This document shows positions 1 through 9,000 of a stretch of DNA of 64,000 nt, piece by piece. The notes below the pieces were generated by a model that saw only the letters and a program-made list of their open reading frames with translations, was not told the DNA's origin and did not search any database. The position numbers were made by a program, and so were the translations under genes. How positions within the stretch are numbered: position 1 is the stretch's first letter; every line of letters starts with the position of its first letter. This stretch comes from Thalassospira lohafexi (lineage in GTDB: Bacteria > Pseudomonadota > Alphaproteobacteria > Rhodospirillales > Thalassospiraceae): positions 1-64,000 of the forward strand of contig NZ_NXGX01000011.1 in the NCBI RefSeq assembly GCF_002844275.1, written 5' to 3'.

Positions 1-28
1 GTTGGTTCAAATCCAACCCCCGCAACCA
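1..28 (+). tRNA. 3' end of initiator tRNA-fMet (partial)
   Basis: The first 17 bases form a T arm (GTTGG stem, TTCAAAT loop, CCAAC stem), followed by the acceptor strand CCCCGCA, discriminator A and an encoded CCA. The tail CCCCGCAACCA is the one known from bacterial initiator tRNAs, where position 72 is A and mispairs with C1. The rest of the gene lies outside the window. It may be a normal chromosomal tRNA or the 3' fragment that integrative elements recreate at their att site. Confidence 0.75.
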
Positions 29-170
29 GTTTTCTCTTCCTTGGCAAGTCTTAGATATAGACTCCAAGGATTCTACCGACAAGAGAAAAATGTTCGCAGG
101 TGTCGCCCTCTAATTGGAGGCGGCACTTACGAGGTAAATTTCCCCAAAGATTTCAATAGCTTATAAAAGC

Positions 171-198
171 AAAAAACCCGTCGGCTGCAACCAACGGG
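171..198. terminator. Stem-loop with flanking A/T tract
   Basis: CCCGTCGG and CCAACGGG form an 8-bp stem with one G-U pair around a 6-base loop at 177-198. On the minus strand it is followed directly by six T, so it would end leftward transcription; on the plus strand it stands between the tRNA end and repC. Confidence 0.45.
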
Positions 199-315
199 TA
201 TTTGAAAGGCTTAAACTGCCCACGTGAAATATGGGTTTCAGTTTAGGCAACGGGACCGCTATGTCAAGCGCAAAAGCGCCAAAACATTGCGATTTTATGC
301 CTTTGCCGATAAAAA

Positions 316-1407
316 ATGACGACGAACGAATCCATAACTGACAATGACGCCAGAATGGACGAGATCCAGTTTACGGGTATCGCCGCAAGGACAGATACTT
401 ATGAAGACCTTTTGCGGCTCGCAGATAGCTTTGGTGGTGCCCGTGAAGTAACAACGGCCTCCGTTGTCGGGCTTGTTTCCCGCGCAATTGCACAACGATC
501 ACCCTGCCTCACAGATCTTTCCGTCAGATTGCTGGTTGTCCTGATTGAACACGTCTATGATGAAAAGGCGTGGCGATCTGGTCGGCTCACAGTGTTCCCC
601 GGTAACAGACGGCTGGCTGAAATTACCGGCAAGAATGAACGCTCAATCCGCCGAGCCCTTTCTCTTCTTGAGGCCAACCACTGGATAATACGACGTTACA
701 CCGAAACAAACACAAGAGCGTCTGGTAATGCGGGCATCGATCTAAGACCAGTGGCGGCACGCCTATACGAACTTCGCCAGGCGGAAAATTTCCTTGATGA
801 GAAGATTGAAGCTGCACGGGAATACAAACGTCAGGAACGAGATGATTTGGCGCGAATGGAAGCGCAGCAGAAACCCGTTTCAGAGACACAGAAAGAGCAT
901 AAAGAGCATAAAGAGTCCGGGGGGGCGGACACATCTGTCCACCATAAATCCTACAAGCTAAATCCCGGTTCTACGAACCTTGTACAAAGCGGGGCTTCGC
1001 AAGCGACGCTTGGGCATGGATCGAACAGTTCGTTTAATGACATCGATGTGGATACTGAGATCCTGTTCTTGATGGTTCAGTCATCCCCTACTCTTCAAAA
1101 ACAGCTCACAGCAGCAGAACTTTGCGAATTGGTCGGGCCGGAGCCGTCTGGAGCCGCAATCCAGTCTGTGGTTTCCGCCGTTCGGTGGATATTGACCAAT
1201 CAGGTCAAGCTCAGGCCGGCTGTCTGGCGCGTGGCGCTTGACAAGCATGGATGGGCAGCGCTCGCGGCCGTTGTCGTTGCTGTTGACCGGCAGGGTGTTC
1301 GAGATCCGGCCAGCTATCTGTATTCCATGCTCAAAGCAGCTCGCTTGCGTGACACGGTTCGCCATAGCCTTCGTGCCCTGGAACGTCAGGAGGGCGGTTA
1401 TGCTTGA
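316..1407 (+). CDS. repC: RepC-type plasmid replication initiator
   Basis: This 363-residue protein resembles the RepC family, which starts replication at an origin usually located inside its own gene. The N-terminal half (about residues 60-170) is a winged-helix region with the family pattern VFPGNRRLAEITGKNERSIR followed by a basic helix and a stretch rich in charged residues. The C-terminal third (about 285-355) has the second RepC domain, with a Trp/Ala-rich helix and a DPASYLYSML segment like the family's GGYLRAL. A Gln/Glu/Lys/Ser-rich linker joins them. No RepA or RepB precedes it, unlike in repABC plasmids; a ParA and a ribbon-helix-helix partner lie 2.5 kb downstream. The next gene overlaps its end by 8 bases. 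ATG 316 lacks a clear ribosome site; ATG 355 is an in-frame alternative. Confidence 0.8.
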   Translation: MTTNESITDNDARMDEIQFTGIAARTDTYEDLLRLADSFGGAREVTTASVVGLVSRAIAQRSPCLTDLSVRLLVVLIEHVYDEKAWRSGRLTVFPGNRRLAEITGKNERSIRRALSLLEANHWIIRRYTETNTRASGNAGIDLRPVAARLYELRQAENFLDEKIEAAREYKRQERDDLARMEAQQKPVSETQKEHKEHKESGGADTSVHHKSYKLNPGSTNLVQSGASQATLGHGSNSSFNDIDVDTEILFLMVQSSPTLQKQLTAAELCELVGPEPSGAAIQSVVSAVRWILTNQVKLRPAVWRVALDKHGWAALAAVVVAVDRQGVRDPASYLYSMLKAARLRDTVRHSLRALERQEGGYA

Positions 1408-1960
1408 GTTGGCTTCAAACTCTCAACGACAGGCTGAAACACTTGCTGATCGCACTGCCATGTTCCGGGCCAAAGCTCGCGCTCTTTCCCGGTTGCGGCG
1501 CTGGAATGGTGCGAGTGACATTACCGTTGCACAGCATTTGGTCGATGCCTGCGACCGCGCCCCCTTGGAAGTCAAAAGTTACATCCTTTTGCATGACATT
1601 GAGGAAGACGAAACCGGGGATCTGATCACGCCGATCAAGAACCGGATGCGTGAGCTTGGTATTTGGGTCGAGTTTGAAACCCATGTCGTCATGCCCATCC
1701 GTCGCAAGTTCACGTTGGCGGCCGGACTTGAATGGCCATGCCCGCATGCGATCCTCGAACAGATTGAAGATATCGATCAGCGTTTGAAGGCAACCGAATA
1801 CCGGGATGCCGTGGACCATTTGGTTGTCGAGGATTTCTGCCCGGGCGATGTGCTGCCATATCCAGAATTCATGTTGCCCTGGAGCCCGCAGAAGGCCGAA
1901 GCGCAATTCATGGACCGGGCAATTCGCTATCTCCCTGCGTTGGGAGGTGGCAATGGGTAA
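1400..1960 (+). CDS. Conserved-context protein of unknown function in rep operon
   Basis: I do not recognise this 186-residue protein. It begins with a basic helix (residues about 10-35) and is otherwise a soluble alpha/beta sequence with acidic patches; no signal peptide or membrane segment is visible. ATG 1400 was chosen because GGAGGGCGG sits just upstream and because it overlaps the repC stop by 8 bases, a sign of translational coupling. The following SprT-like gene overlaps its stop in the same way. Its position suggests a job in replication or maintenance of the element, but that is inference. Confidence 0.75.
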   Translation: MLELASNSQRQAETLADRTAMFRAKARALSRLRRWNGASDITVAQHLVDACDRAPLEVKSYILLHDIEEDETGDLITPIKNRMRELGIWVEFETHVVMPIRRKFTLAAGLEWPCPHAILEQIEDIDQRLKATEYRDAVDHLVVEDFCPGDVLPYPEFMLPWSPQKAEAQFMDRAIRYLPALGGGNG

Positions 1961-2687
1961 CATTCATCCCATCAGTGTCCCGACGCCAACAGTCGAAACC
2001 TACGGCGAGCTTCAGACCGCTTTCGATCACTTCAACCGGACGATATTCGGCGGGAAGCTGCCCGCTTGCCTCATCACGCTTCAGAGAAACAAGCGAACCT
2101 TTGGCTATTACTCCTATGAACGGTTCGTTTGCGGCAGCACAGGTGAGCTTACTGATGAAATTGCCATGAATCCGAGCTATTTCGTCGCCCGGCCTATTCG
2201 TGTGACCCTATCCACCCTTGTTCATGAAATGGCGCACCAATGGCAATTCCATTTCGGCAAGCCCGGGCGGCGTGGTTATCATAACCATGAATGGGCTGAT
2301 TTCATGGAGCAGATTGGCTTGATGCCGAGCAATACAGGTGAACCGGGCGGGCGTCGTGTCGGTGAACAGATGACCCATTACATCATAGATGATGGGCCAT
2401 TTGACCGTGCGTGCGCGGATCTGTTGACGACTGAATATACCTTGTCCTGGTTCGACCGCTTCCCGCCAGTAGAACCCGAAGACGTTGACCTTGGCGAGCT
2501 ATCCCGCAAATCCGCTGTGGCTGCCATTCATCAGGTCACCACTGAAAACAAATCAAATCGCGCCAAGTATCGTTGCCCGTCATGCTCTGCCCAGGTCTGG
2601 GGCAAACCCGGTCTCAAAGTGCATTGCGGTGAAGAGACATGTAATGGCGTGGCATATCAGCCCGTTGGTACAGTGGGGACAGTATGA
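1953..2687 (+). CDS. SprT-like zinc metalloprotease with C-terminal zinc ribbon
   Basis: The 244-residue protein carries the zincin signature HEMAH at residues 91-95 with downstream histidines (YHNHEW, about 109-114) that can be the third zinc ligand, matching the SprT-like family. Near the C-terminus a CPSC pair and a later HC...C pair form a zinc ribbon, also typical of SprT/Spartan-like proteins. The eukaryotic relative Spartan cuts DNA-protein crosslinks; by analogy this protein may act on proteins bound to DNA, but no bacterial substrate is implied by the sequence. ATG 1953 follows GGGAGGTGG and overlaps the previous stop. It lies in a tight operon of replication initiator, unknown protein, protease and nuclease. 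Confidence 0.8.
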   Translation: MGNIHPISVPTPTVETYGELQTAFDHFNRTIFGGKLPACLITLQRNKRTFGYYSYERFVCGSTGELTDEIAMNPSYFVARPIRVTLSTLVHEMAHQWQFHFGKPGRRGYHNHEWADFMEQIGLMPSNTGEPGGRRVGEQMTHYIIDDGPFDRACADLLTTEYTLSWFDRFPPVEPEDVDLGELSRKSAVAAIHQVTTENKSNRAKYRCPSCSAQVWGKPGLKVHCGEETCNGVAYQPVGTVGTV

Positions 2688-3298
2688 GTGATGCACTGAT
2701 AACAGCCATCAAAACCGGCAACATTTTGCCGGTGGCATTCCGATTTTCTTTCACTTCGAAGTCTGTCATCCAGAAGCATTGGCCCCGGATGTTAATATTG
2801 GACTGGTTTGCGATAAGGACTACAACAATACTAAAAAAGTACCGATACAATATTGGTTCGATATTTATCTCATTCTCCATCCATCCCGTCTTTGAGGCGA
2901 GCGCTATTGAGTGTTTTCAATGGCCCTTGCGTGAAAGTCGGGGTGCCTACGCCTATGATGGCGATACGATCTACATCCGAATGCCCGGTCTACCTTCTGT
3001 GATTGCCGACATGTCAGTTCGGGTAGGTGGCGTTGATACACCGGAGATCCGTGGGCAATGTGAAGCAGAGAAAGGGCAGGCCATACAAGCGCGAGAACGT
3101 GTGCGCAGCCTTCTTGATCATGCAATTCAATCCAACATTTCGGTTCAGTTCTGTGATCCCAAGTGGGGGCGTTATGGCGGACGCGTTGTCGCATGGGTCG
3201 CAATCGGGGATGCCTGGCTACATGACATCTTGATCAATGAGGGACTTGCGCTTCCCTACGATGGCGGCATGCGCGAAGGCTGGTGCAATGCCTCATAA
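2684..3298 (+). CDS. Thermonuclease (SNase/TNase family) homologue
   Basis: The 204-residue protein starts at an ATGA overlap with the protease gene. Residues about 90-195 match staphylococcal nuclease: YDGDT with the calcium-binding Asp, VRVGGVDTPE with the Arg, Asp and Glu of the active site, and RYGGRVVA with the second catalytic Arg, followed by the GLALPYDGG end of the fold. The family cleaves DNA and RNA in a calcium-dependent way. Residues 1-85 are basic and aromatic and do not match the family; no classic signal peptide is obvious, so location is uncertain. Plasmid-borne TNase homologues such as ParB of RK2 are known; here the gene closes the rep operon. Confidence 0.8.
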   Translation: MSDALITAIKTGNILPVAFRFSFTSKSVIQKHWPRMLILDWFAIRTTTILKKYRYNIGSIFISFSIHPVFEASAIECFQWPLRESRGAYAYDGDTIYIRMPGLPSVIADMSVRVGGVDTPEIRGQCEAEKGQAIQARERVRSLLDHAIQSNISVQFCDPKWGRYGGRVVAWVAIGDAWLHDILINEGLALPYDGGMREGWCNAS

Positions 3299-3305
3299 CC
3301 GCGGA

Positions 3306-3430
3306 CTAAAAAATACTTTTTCAGTATCAAATTAATGCTTGTCTCAAGCGACAATATTAGATATAAATAAATACTGTTTAAGTTTTTTATTAGTATAATT
3401 TTAGTATTAAATAAATATTTAGTTAGTATC
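3306..3430. promoter_or_regulatory. AT-rich repeat region, candidate operator/partition site
   Basis: This very AT-rich stretch between the nuclease gene and the ProQ-parA-RHH operon carries imperfect copies of one pattern: AATACTTTTTCAGTATC at 3312-3328 (ATACT/AGTAT arms), AATATTTAGTTAGTATC at 3414-3430, and weaker copies near 3370 and 3392. The same pattern occurs as a perfect palindrome at 36686-36702. Type Ib partition loci have such repeats upstream of parA, bound by the ribbon-helix-helix partner, which also represses the operon. That role is inferred here. Confidence 0.5.
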
Positions 3431-3470
3431 GTTTGAGTTAAGTTTTTAGATAACAGGAGCGGAGGAGAAG

Positions 3471-3917
3471 GTGAACGACAAAAGGAAGTTTGGCGGCAAT
3501 CTCTGGTCAGCAGAGCGCAAGATCCTGGCGCGGGCCTTTGAATTGAAGGCCGCACAGGAACTGCAATCTCTCCTGATCGAGAAGATCGCGATCTTGCCTG
3601 AAACATCGTCCGATCAAATCAAGCCTTTCCAGATCGGTGCCCACGACCTTTTTCGTGCCATGGCAAGTTCGGAAACCTCGCTTGCTGATTTGAAGGTCGC
3701 ATTGAGGCGCTATACCGGTGCAACCGGATACCAGATGGCCATAGGCCTTGATGAAAGTGTTCGCTACCGTTTGGACGGTTCAGTTGATGCCCCTGTGTCA
3801 GATGACAATCGCGAACATGCGCGTACCATCGTTAAACGGCGATTTGCAAAGATGCGTCAAAGCCATGTTGGGGCGAAAGATACTCAGGTACGAGAACGCG
3901 CCAACTCAGGTACATGA
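3471..3917 (+). CDS. ProQ/FinO-family RNA-binding protein
   Basis: The 148-residue protein fits the ProQ/FinO pattern: IKPFQIG near residue 50, the helical LKVALRRYTGATGYQ (about 75-90), then a short basic/hydrophobic turn ending in YRLDG and an AREH/HART helix. This family binds structured RNA and, on plasmids, works as an antisense-RNA chaperone that controls transfer or copy number. Translation starts at GTG 3471 after a strong GGAGGAG. The gene is first in an operon with ParA and a ribbon-helix-helix protein, behind an AT-rich repeat region. An RNA-control function in maintenance or conjugation is an inference. Confidence 0.65.
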   Translation: MNDKRKFGGNLWSAERKILARAFELKAAQELQSLLIEKIAILPETSSDQIKPFQIGAHDLFRAMASSETSLADLKVALRRYTGATGYQMAIGLDESVRYRLDGSVDAPVSDDNREHARTIVKRRFAKMRQSHVGAKDTQVRERANSGT

Positions 3918-3969
3918 AAAATATTTTACCGATACTGATTATGTATTGATTTAATTCAGGAGCAATGCT

Positions 3970-4599
3970 GTGATTGTCTTGTTTGGAAGCCGCAAGGGTG
4001 GTTGTGGAAAATCGACGACGGCGGTTAATGTTTGTGCCGCTCTCGCACACCGTGGGAATGATGTCGTGCTGGTGGATGCCGACCCTCTAAGCACTGCTGC
4101 AAAATGGGTTCTGGATCGGGATGAAAACCCCGACCTTCCCAAAGTCCACTGCGTTCAGAAATATGACAATATCCGGGACACTCTGGTCGATATGAACAAT
4201 CGATACGAGTATGTGATTGTTGATGCACCGGGGAAAGACAGTCGGGAGCTTCGCACAGGAATGACAGCGGCTCATAAGCTGATCGTACCTTTCAAGCCCT
4301 CGAATGCGGACCTGGATACTTTGGGCGAACTGCAAAAAATCATTGTTGAAGCACGGGATTTCAATCCTGGGCTTGAAGTCCATGGTCTTATGGCGATGGT
4401 TCCCACCAATCCAGTCATTCGTGAACGTGAAGAGGCTCGTGAATATCTGGCAGACTTTCCCGAAATCGAGTTGCTTGCCGAGGTCATCTGTGAGCGCAAG
4501 GTTTATCGGGATGCCCTTCCGGAGGGTCGTAGTGTCGTCGAGATGGACAACCCCAAGGCAGCTTCCGAGATCAATGCTCTGATACAAAGGATATTTTGA
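3970..4599 (+). CDS. parA: ParA-family partition ATPase
   Basis: The 209-residue protein has the deviant Walker A motif KGGCGKST at residues 9-16 with the signature Lys 9, a VLVDADP strand after it and the Walker B-like YVIVDAPGKD near residue 80. Its length and lack of an N-terminal HTH place it with the small ParA group (type Ib), which works with a ribbon-helix-helix protein instead of ParB; such a gene follows immediately in an ATGA overlap. It starts at GTG 3970 with weak upstream pairing. The role is segregation of the element in the cell. Confidence 0.88.
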   Translation: MIVLFGSRKGGCGKSTTAVNVCAALAHRGNDVVLVDADPLSTAAKWVLDRDENPDLPKVHCVQKYDNIRDTLVDMNNRYEYVIVDAPGKDSRELRTGMTAAHKLIVPFKPSNADLDTLGELQKIIVEARDFNPGLEVHGLMAMVPTNPVIREREEAREYLADFPEIELLAEVICERKVYRDALPEGRSVVEMDNPKAASEINALIQRIF

Positions 4600-4880
4600 T
4601 GGTCAAGCGACGTGAGCAGAAAAACTCGGAGATACCTAACGTTGATCCCAAGCGGGTTGAAGAATTTGCAAGCCGGGTGGATGAAGGTGCCAAGCCCGGC
4701 CGGATGGGGCGGCCGCCAAAAGCCCCAGGCATGAAACGTGATTACAAGGCGATCAGCTTACCATTCAACCAAGCGGAGTGGGAGCTTCTGGAGGAAGCAG
4801 CCGAGAAGTCTGGGCGTTCCAAGAACAACTTCATTCGCTGGGCTATAGCCAAGGCGGCGGACGATTTATTCGGGGAATAA
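4599..4880 (+). CDS. Ribbon-helix-helix partition partner
   Basis: The 93-residue basic protein has a disordered N-terminus rich in Lys, Gly and Pro and a C-terminal ribbon-helix-helix (about residues 48-90: a KAISLPF strand, then two helices around EEAAEKSGRSKNNF). In type Ib systems (ParG, ParR-like proteins) such a protein binds the centromere and represses the operon while the N-terminal tail stimulates ParA. ATG 4599 overlaps the parA stop. The AT-rich repeats upstream of the operon are its likely target. Confidence 0.75.
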   Translation: MVKRREQKNSEIPNVDPKRVEEFASRVDEGAKPGRMGRPPKAPGMKRDYKAISLPFNQAEWELLEEAAEKSGRSKNNFIRWAIAKAADDLFGE

Positions 4881-4919
4881 TCGAATTTTGTTCAGGTGCA
4901 ACCAAGAGGAGTAATTTTA

Positions 4920-5342
4920 ATGCACGCCCTTAAAAAGTCCCTAATCGTTTTGGCTTTCGTGACCAGTTCCGCTTATGCAAATGAGCTTCCGGAGAAGACG
5001 TTTCCTATCACAGATACTTACGCCGTAAAACCTGCCGGGGACGGTTGGGCACATGATACCTGCAACATCCACAAAGGGGACTCTGTTGTTCTCCTGGGGC
5101 ATGCGGAAGAATTCGGTTACCTGATGACTTATGAAAGCGAGATGGTCCTACCAGAAGAGCTCAACAACGGATGCCAGCACGGTCAGGATGTATGGCTAAC
5201 ACCTGATCAGTACAAAACTGTCCAGCAGGCTCGTGAGGATGCTGGACGTGCAGCCCGCCAACAGGCTGAATATGATCGAATTCGACAGAAGAATAGCAAC
5301 GCTTCATCAGGAGCATGTCTTCTTGACAATTCATGTGACTAA
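4920..5342 (+). CDS. Small secreted protein of unknown function
   Basis: The 140-residue product has a Sec signal peptide (two Lys, hydrophobic core, cleavage after SSAYA at about residue 20). The mature part has four Cys, two of them in CLLDNSC at the very C-terminus, and an Arg/Gln/Ala-rich helix before that. I recognise no family. AAGAGGAG stands 8 bases before ATG 4920. It is the last gene of the maintenance block and may form a separate unit. Confidence 0.7.
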   Translation: MHALKKSLIVLAFVTSSAYANELPEKTFPITDTYAVKPAGDGWAHDTCNIHKGDSVVLLGHAEEFGYLMTYESEMVLPEELNNGCQHGQDVWLTPDQYKTVQQAREDAGRAARQQAEYDRIRQKNSNASSGACLLDNSCD

Positions 5343-5612
5343 CCAGCCATATTCATAATTGGAGTTGAGCTCGAATATGCTTGTAGCAATCTCCGTAAAG
5401 TGATCTATCCATTACAATGTTATACGTCTCTCCAGTCTTGCTTCGGAACCGTCAACAGTTGCAGGTTCGGTCTGCTCTAGGCCAATGAAAAAAGCGTCAG
5501 TTCACGCACGGATCTACCGAGTGGATTGATGTTCTGGTGCTTGGTGCCCTAGTAGATCCGGATCCCGTCGCTTCACCCTCCCCCTGTCTCGTACATGTTT
5601 ATTTGATTGCTC

Positions 5613-5650
5613 CACATGATTCTATGTGTGAATGTACATAAAATTATGTG
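5613..5650. promoter_or_regulatory. Two phased dyads upstream of the HTH gene
   Basis: CACATGATTCTATGTG (5613-5628) and TACATAAAATTATGTG (5635-5650) share the form ACAT-N6-ATGT and their centres are 22 bases apart, two helical turns. They end 17 bases before the HTH gene start at 5668. Controller proteins of restriction-modification systems bind paired dyads of this kind and regulate their own gene; the same role is proposed here. In the remaining part of 5343-5667 I see nothing else. Confidence 0.5.
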
Positions 5651-5667
5651 TTCAGGGCTTTGATGCA

Positions 5668-5958
5668 ATGGTTTATGAAAAGTTTCTCCACGATCTCGCG
5701 CGAGCAGGCCTAAGCGTCAGGGCGTTTGCCGAATTAATTGGAATGAACCCTAATTCTGTTTCAAATTACGCCCGTTCAGGTGTGGTTCCTGACCATTTGG
5801 CGATCATTGCAGCACTCGTGGCTGAGATGGGCGTTAATGGGCTCGATTTCCAAGGGCTGTTGGCGAAGGTGGAACTAACCGCTAAAAAGCCTCGCGGCCG
5901 AGCAAAGTCCGGCCAGTTCGGGGGCGACCGGCAGGTGCCACTGGATCTTGACGAATGA
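5668..5958 (+). CDS. XRE-like HTH regulator of methylase-nuclease module
   Basis: The 96-residue protein has a helix-turn-helix at about residues 12-35 (GLSVRAFAELIGMNPNSVSN), then a helix and a basic tail (KKPRGRAKSG). The length and position in front of a DNA methyltransferase resemble controller (C) proteins of restriction-modification systems, although no closer match can be claimed. ATG 5668 was chosen because ATG 5632 would place the start inside the paired dyads. It is separated from the methyltransferase by 70 bases on the same strand. Confidence 0.6.
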   Translation: MVYEKFLHDLARAGLSVRAFAELIGMNPNSVSNYARSGVVPDHLAIIAALVAEMGVNGLDFQGLLAKVELTAKKPRGRAKSGQFGGDRQVPLDLDE

Positions 5959-6028
5959 TAACGTTCTATTCTCTCTTGCAATATCGAGCTAACCATTTGG
6001 GTTGGCTACTCTGGTTCGAGGCAGAACT

Positions 6029-9000
6029 ATGATCGGTATGATCAATATCCTTGATGATCTGGGCGCTGATCGCGACGGCATTCGTCTATTCCACAATCCG
6101 GCGCCAGAGTTGCTTGCCTATTCGACAATTCTCATGGCTCGCGAGAGTGACGACGATTTACGCCTGGTTGAAGGTGTTTATGAGTGGCAAGGGTGCCCGT
6201 TAGTATTCCTTGTAGATGGCGACCGGCTAAACGGAGACCTTGAGCAGCTTAAGCGAATTCGACGGATTCTCGCCATGCGAGGTGATGCGCCATACCTCGG
6301 AGTGGTTTTCCCAGGAAGGTTGGATGTATATCGGATCGCACTAGATCGCCATGCTCTTTCTAAGGTGCGCGTTGATGCCGGCGTCTCCGATGATGAAACT
6401 TGGCTTACCTTGCCGCGCTTGGCGAACCTGCGCCCGGCTGCTGAAGTCAATGATAGGACGTGGATCACCGGCGTCATTCTGAAATTACTTGATCAAGCTA
6501 TATCGTCTCTCAAAGCCGATGCCGACCTTTCGGGTGAGGACGCGATATCATTGGTCGGACGGGCGCTCTTCATGCGTTTTCTTGCTGATCGCGGTTTACT
6601 GCCTTCAGCTAAGGATATTACGGGGAGGTATACGTCGGTCAACGAAGCTAGCCCTGAAGAACATGAGCTGTTCGACCAACCAGATTTAGTGCGCCTCTCT
6701 TGTTTGTGGCTAGATAAGACCTTCAACGGTGAGCTGCTCCCGTTGTCAAATGCAGTGTTTCCGAAACTTACCTTGGAAGCATGTCATGTGCTTGGTAATA
6801 TTCTGCGGCGCGCTGAGGGTGGCCAACTGTCACTGGGATGGAGAGAACAGTGGGATAATCTGGATTTCTCACACATTCCGGTCGGTGTGCTTAGCCAAGC
6901 TTATGAGTATTATCTGCGAAAGCATGCCCCAAAGAAGCAACAGCAGGAGGGAGGCTTTTATACTCCTCATCCGATTGCCAATTTGATGGTTTCGGCGGCG
7001 TTTCGTGGATTGGATAGTCAGGGCATTTCTGCCGCCGCGCGGATATTGGACCCCGCAGCCGGCGCAGGCGTTTTTCTGCTTGCGGCGTTTCGTGAGTTAG
7101 TTGCTGCGCGTTGGAGATCCGACGGTCAAAGACCTGGCACGACGGCGCTCCGCGAAATCCTTTATGGTCAAGTCCGAGGGTTTGACATCAACGAAGAAGC
7201 GTTGCGTTTTTGCGCTCTTGGTCTCTACTTGCTTTCAATTGAACTCGACCCCAATCCTCGACCGGTGGACAAGCTACACTTCGACGATTTGCGCGGGGTC
7301 GTTTTGCATCGTCCAATCGACACCACTGATATTGATCGCCCCGAAGCAAAGCAACTGGGTAGCCTCGGCCCACTAATTAGTAAGGAGCATGATGGTCAGT
7401 ACGACCTAGTGATTGGGAACCCACCGTGGGCCAGTGCGACCGGACTGGAAGACTGGAGGCTCCTGCTTGCGGAAGTTCACGATATCGCTCGAAGCAGAGG
7501 CCTAGCCGATATCGCTCCTCCTTCTTTGCCCAACGCAGTTCTTGATTTACCGTTTGTCTGGCGAGCAATGCGTTGGGCAAAGCCTGATGCTCAAATCATA
7601 TTTGCACTACATGCGCGCTTCCTCTTCCAGCAAGGGGATGGTATGCCGCTTGCCAGACAGAGCCTCTTGGAAGCGATTGATGTGACATCGATCATCAACG
7701 GCTCTGAGCTACGCCGGACAAAGGTCTGGCCGAGCATTTCGGCTCCGTTTTGCCTCCTCTTTGCCGTTAACCGACCTTCGCATACAGCGTCCGGATTTCG
7801 GATGCTTACCCCTCGCTATGAAAAGAGCTTCAATAACGCCGGAGTAATGCGGATCGACGCGGCTAACGCATACGTTGTGCGTCCACAAGACCTGCGGGAG
7901 CGTCCGGAAACACTGAAGATCCTATTTCGCGGTAGTGAGGCTGATCTTTCGCTAATTGATAGGGTGAGGCGAGGCAGTTTCACGAAGCTAAGCCGCTATT
8001 GGCAGGAGTTATGTGACGGGGAGCTTGCCAGTGGAAACGGCTACCAAAAAATTCGAGATAGTAGCAAGAGGCAGGATGATGGAAATATCGGTGAGGACGC
8101 TACTCCAATGCATGGGCTTCCTCATCTTGATGACGTGTCGTCAGCGACCTTAGTCATTGACCCCTCACGGCTTCCGGCTTTTGGTGCGAAGCGCCTTCAT
8201 CGTGCGCGAGATAGAGCGATCTATAACGGACCGATCTTGCTCGTTCGCAAATCTCCGCCAGCCAAGCTACAGAGGATACAGGTGTCAGTCTGCGATCAAG
8301 ACATTGTATTCAATGAGAGCTGGTATGGGTTTAGTGCCAAGGGAGCTGATAAAGCTTCTTTGTTGACTCGCTATCTTGCACTTGTACTTGGTAGTCGCGT
8401 CGCGCTTTGGATATCTCTGATTACCAGTGGCGAATTCGGCTTTGAACGTGAGGTTGTTGAGAAATCCATCCTTGAGGAGGTCATGATTCCTCCGTTTGAA
8501 ACACTTTCGCAGGATAAGGTGCGGGAGGTGCGCGACCTTTTTGCTCGGTTGGAAGAAGAGGGCGGTGATGTTTGGCCAGACGTCGATGTTTGGGTCGCAA
8601 AACTGTATGGGTTGGGCGAACGGGACGTGACCATTATCGAAGATACGTTGCGGTTCAATCTCCCTTATGCCTCAAATCGGGAGTTGGCACAGAGCGAACC
8701 TTCAATCGACCAGATCGAAAACTATTGTCGAACGCTGGAGGCCGAACTCGCCAGATTTGCACAACGCTTCGAATGTACTGTTCGTGTAGACTATGCTCCT
8801 ACTCGACAATCGTCCCCTTGGCACGTGCTTAACATTTCTACGTCCCGCGACACTGAAACTGAAAACCAGATGGTGAGTTCACTTGCCGAGATTCGTACTC
8901 TTACCGCAGTTGCTGATCGCACCAGTGCGACTGAAATAATCATGGACAACGGCAAGCATCGCTTAGCTATTTTGATCCTTGCTCAATCCCGATACTGGAG

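Noticed and set aside
1056-1068. ATCCTG motif inside repC as a nic site
   Set aside because: No inverted repeat precedes it and it lies within coding sequence; chance occurrence.
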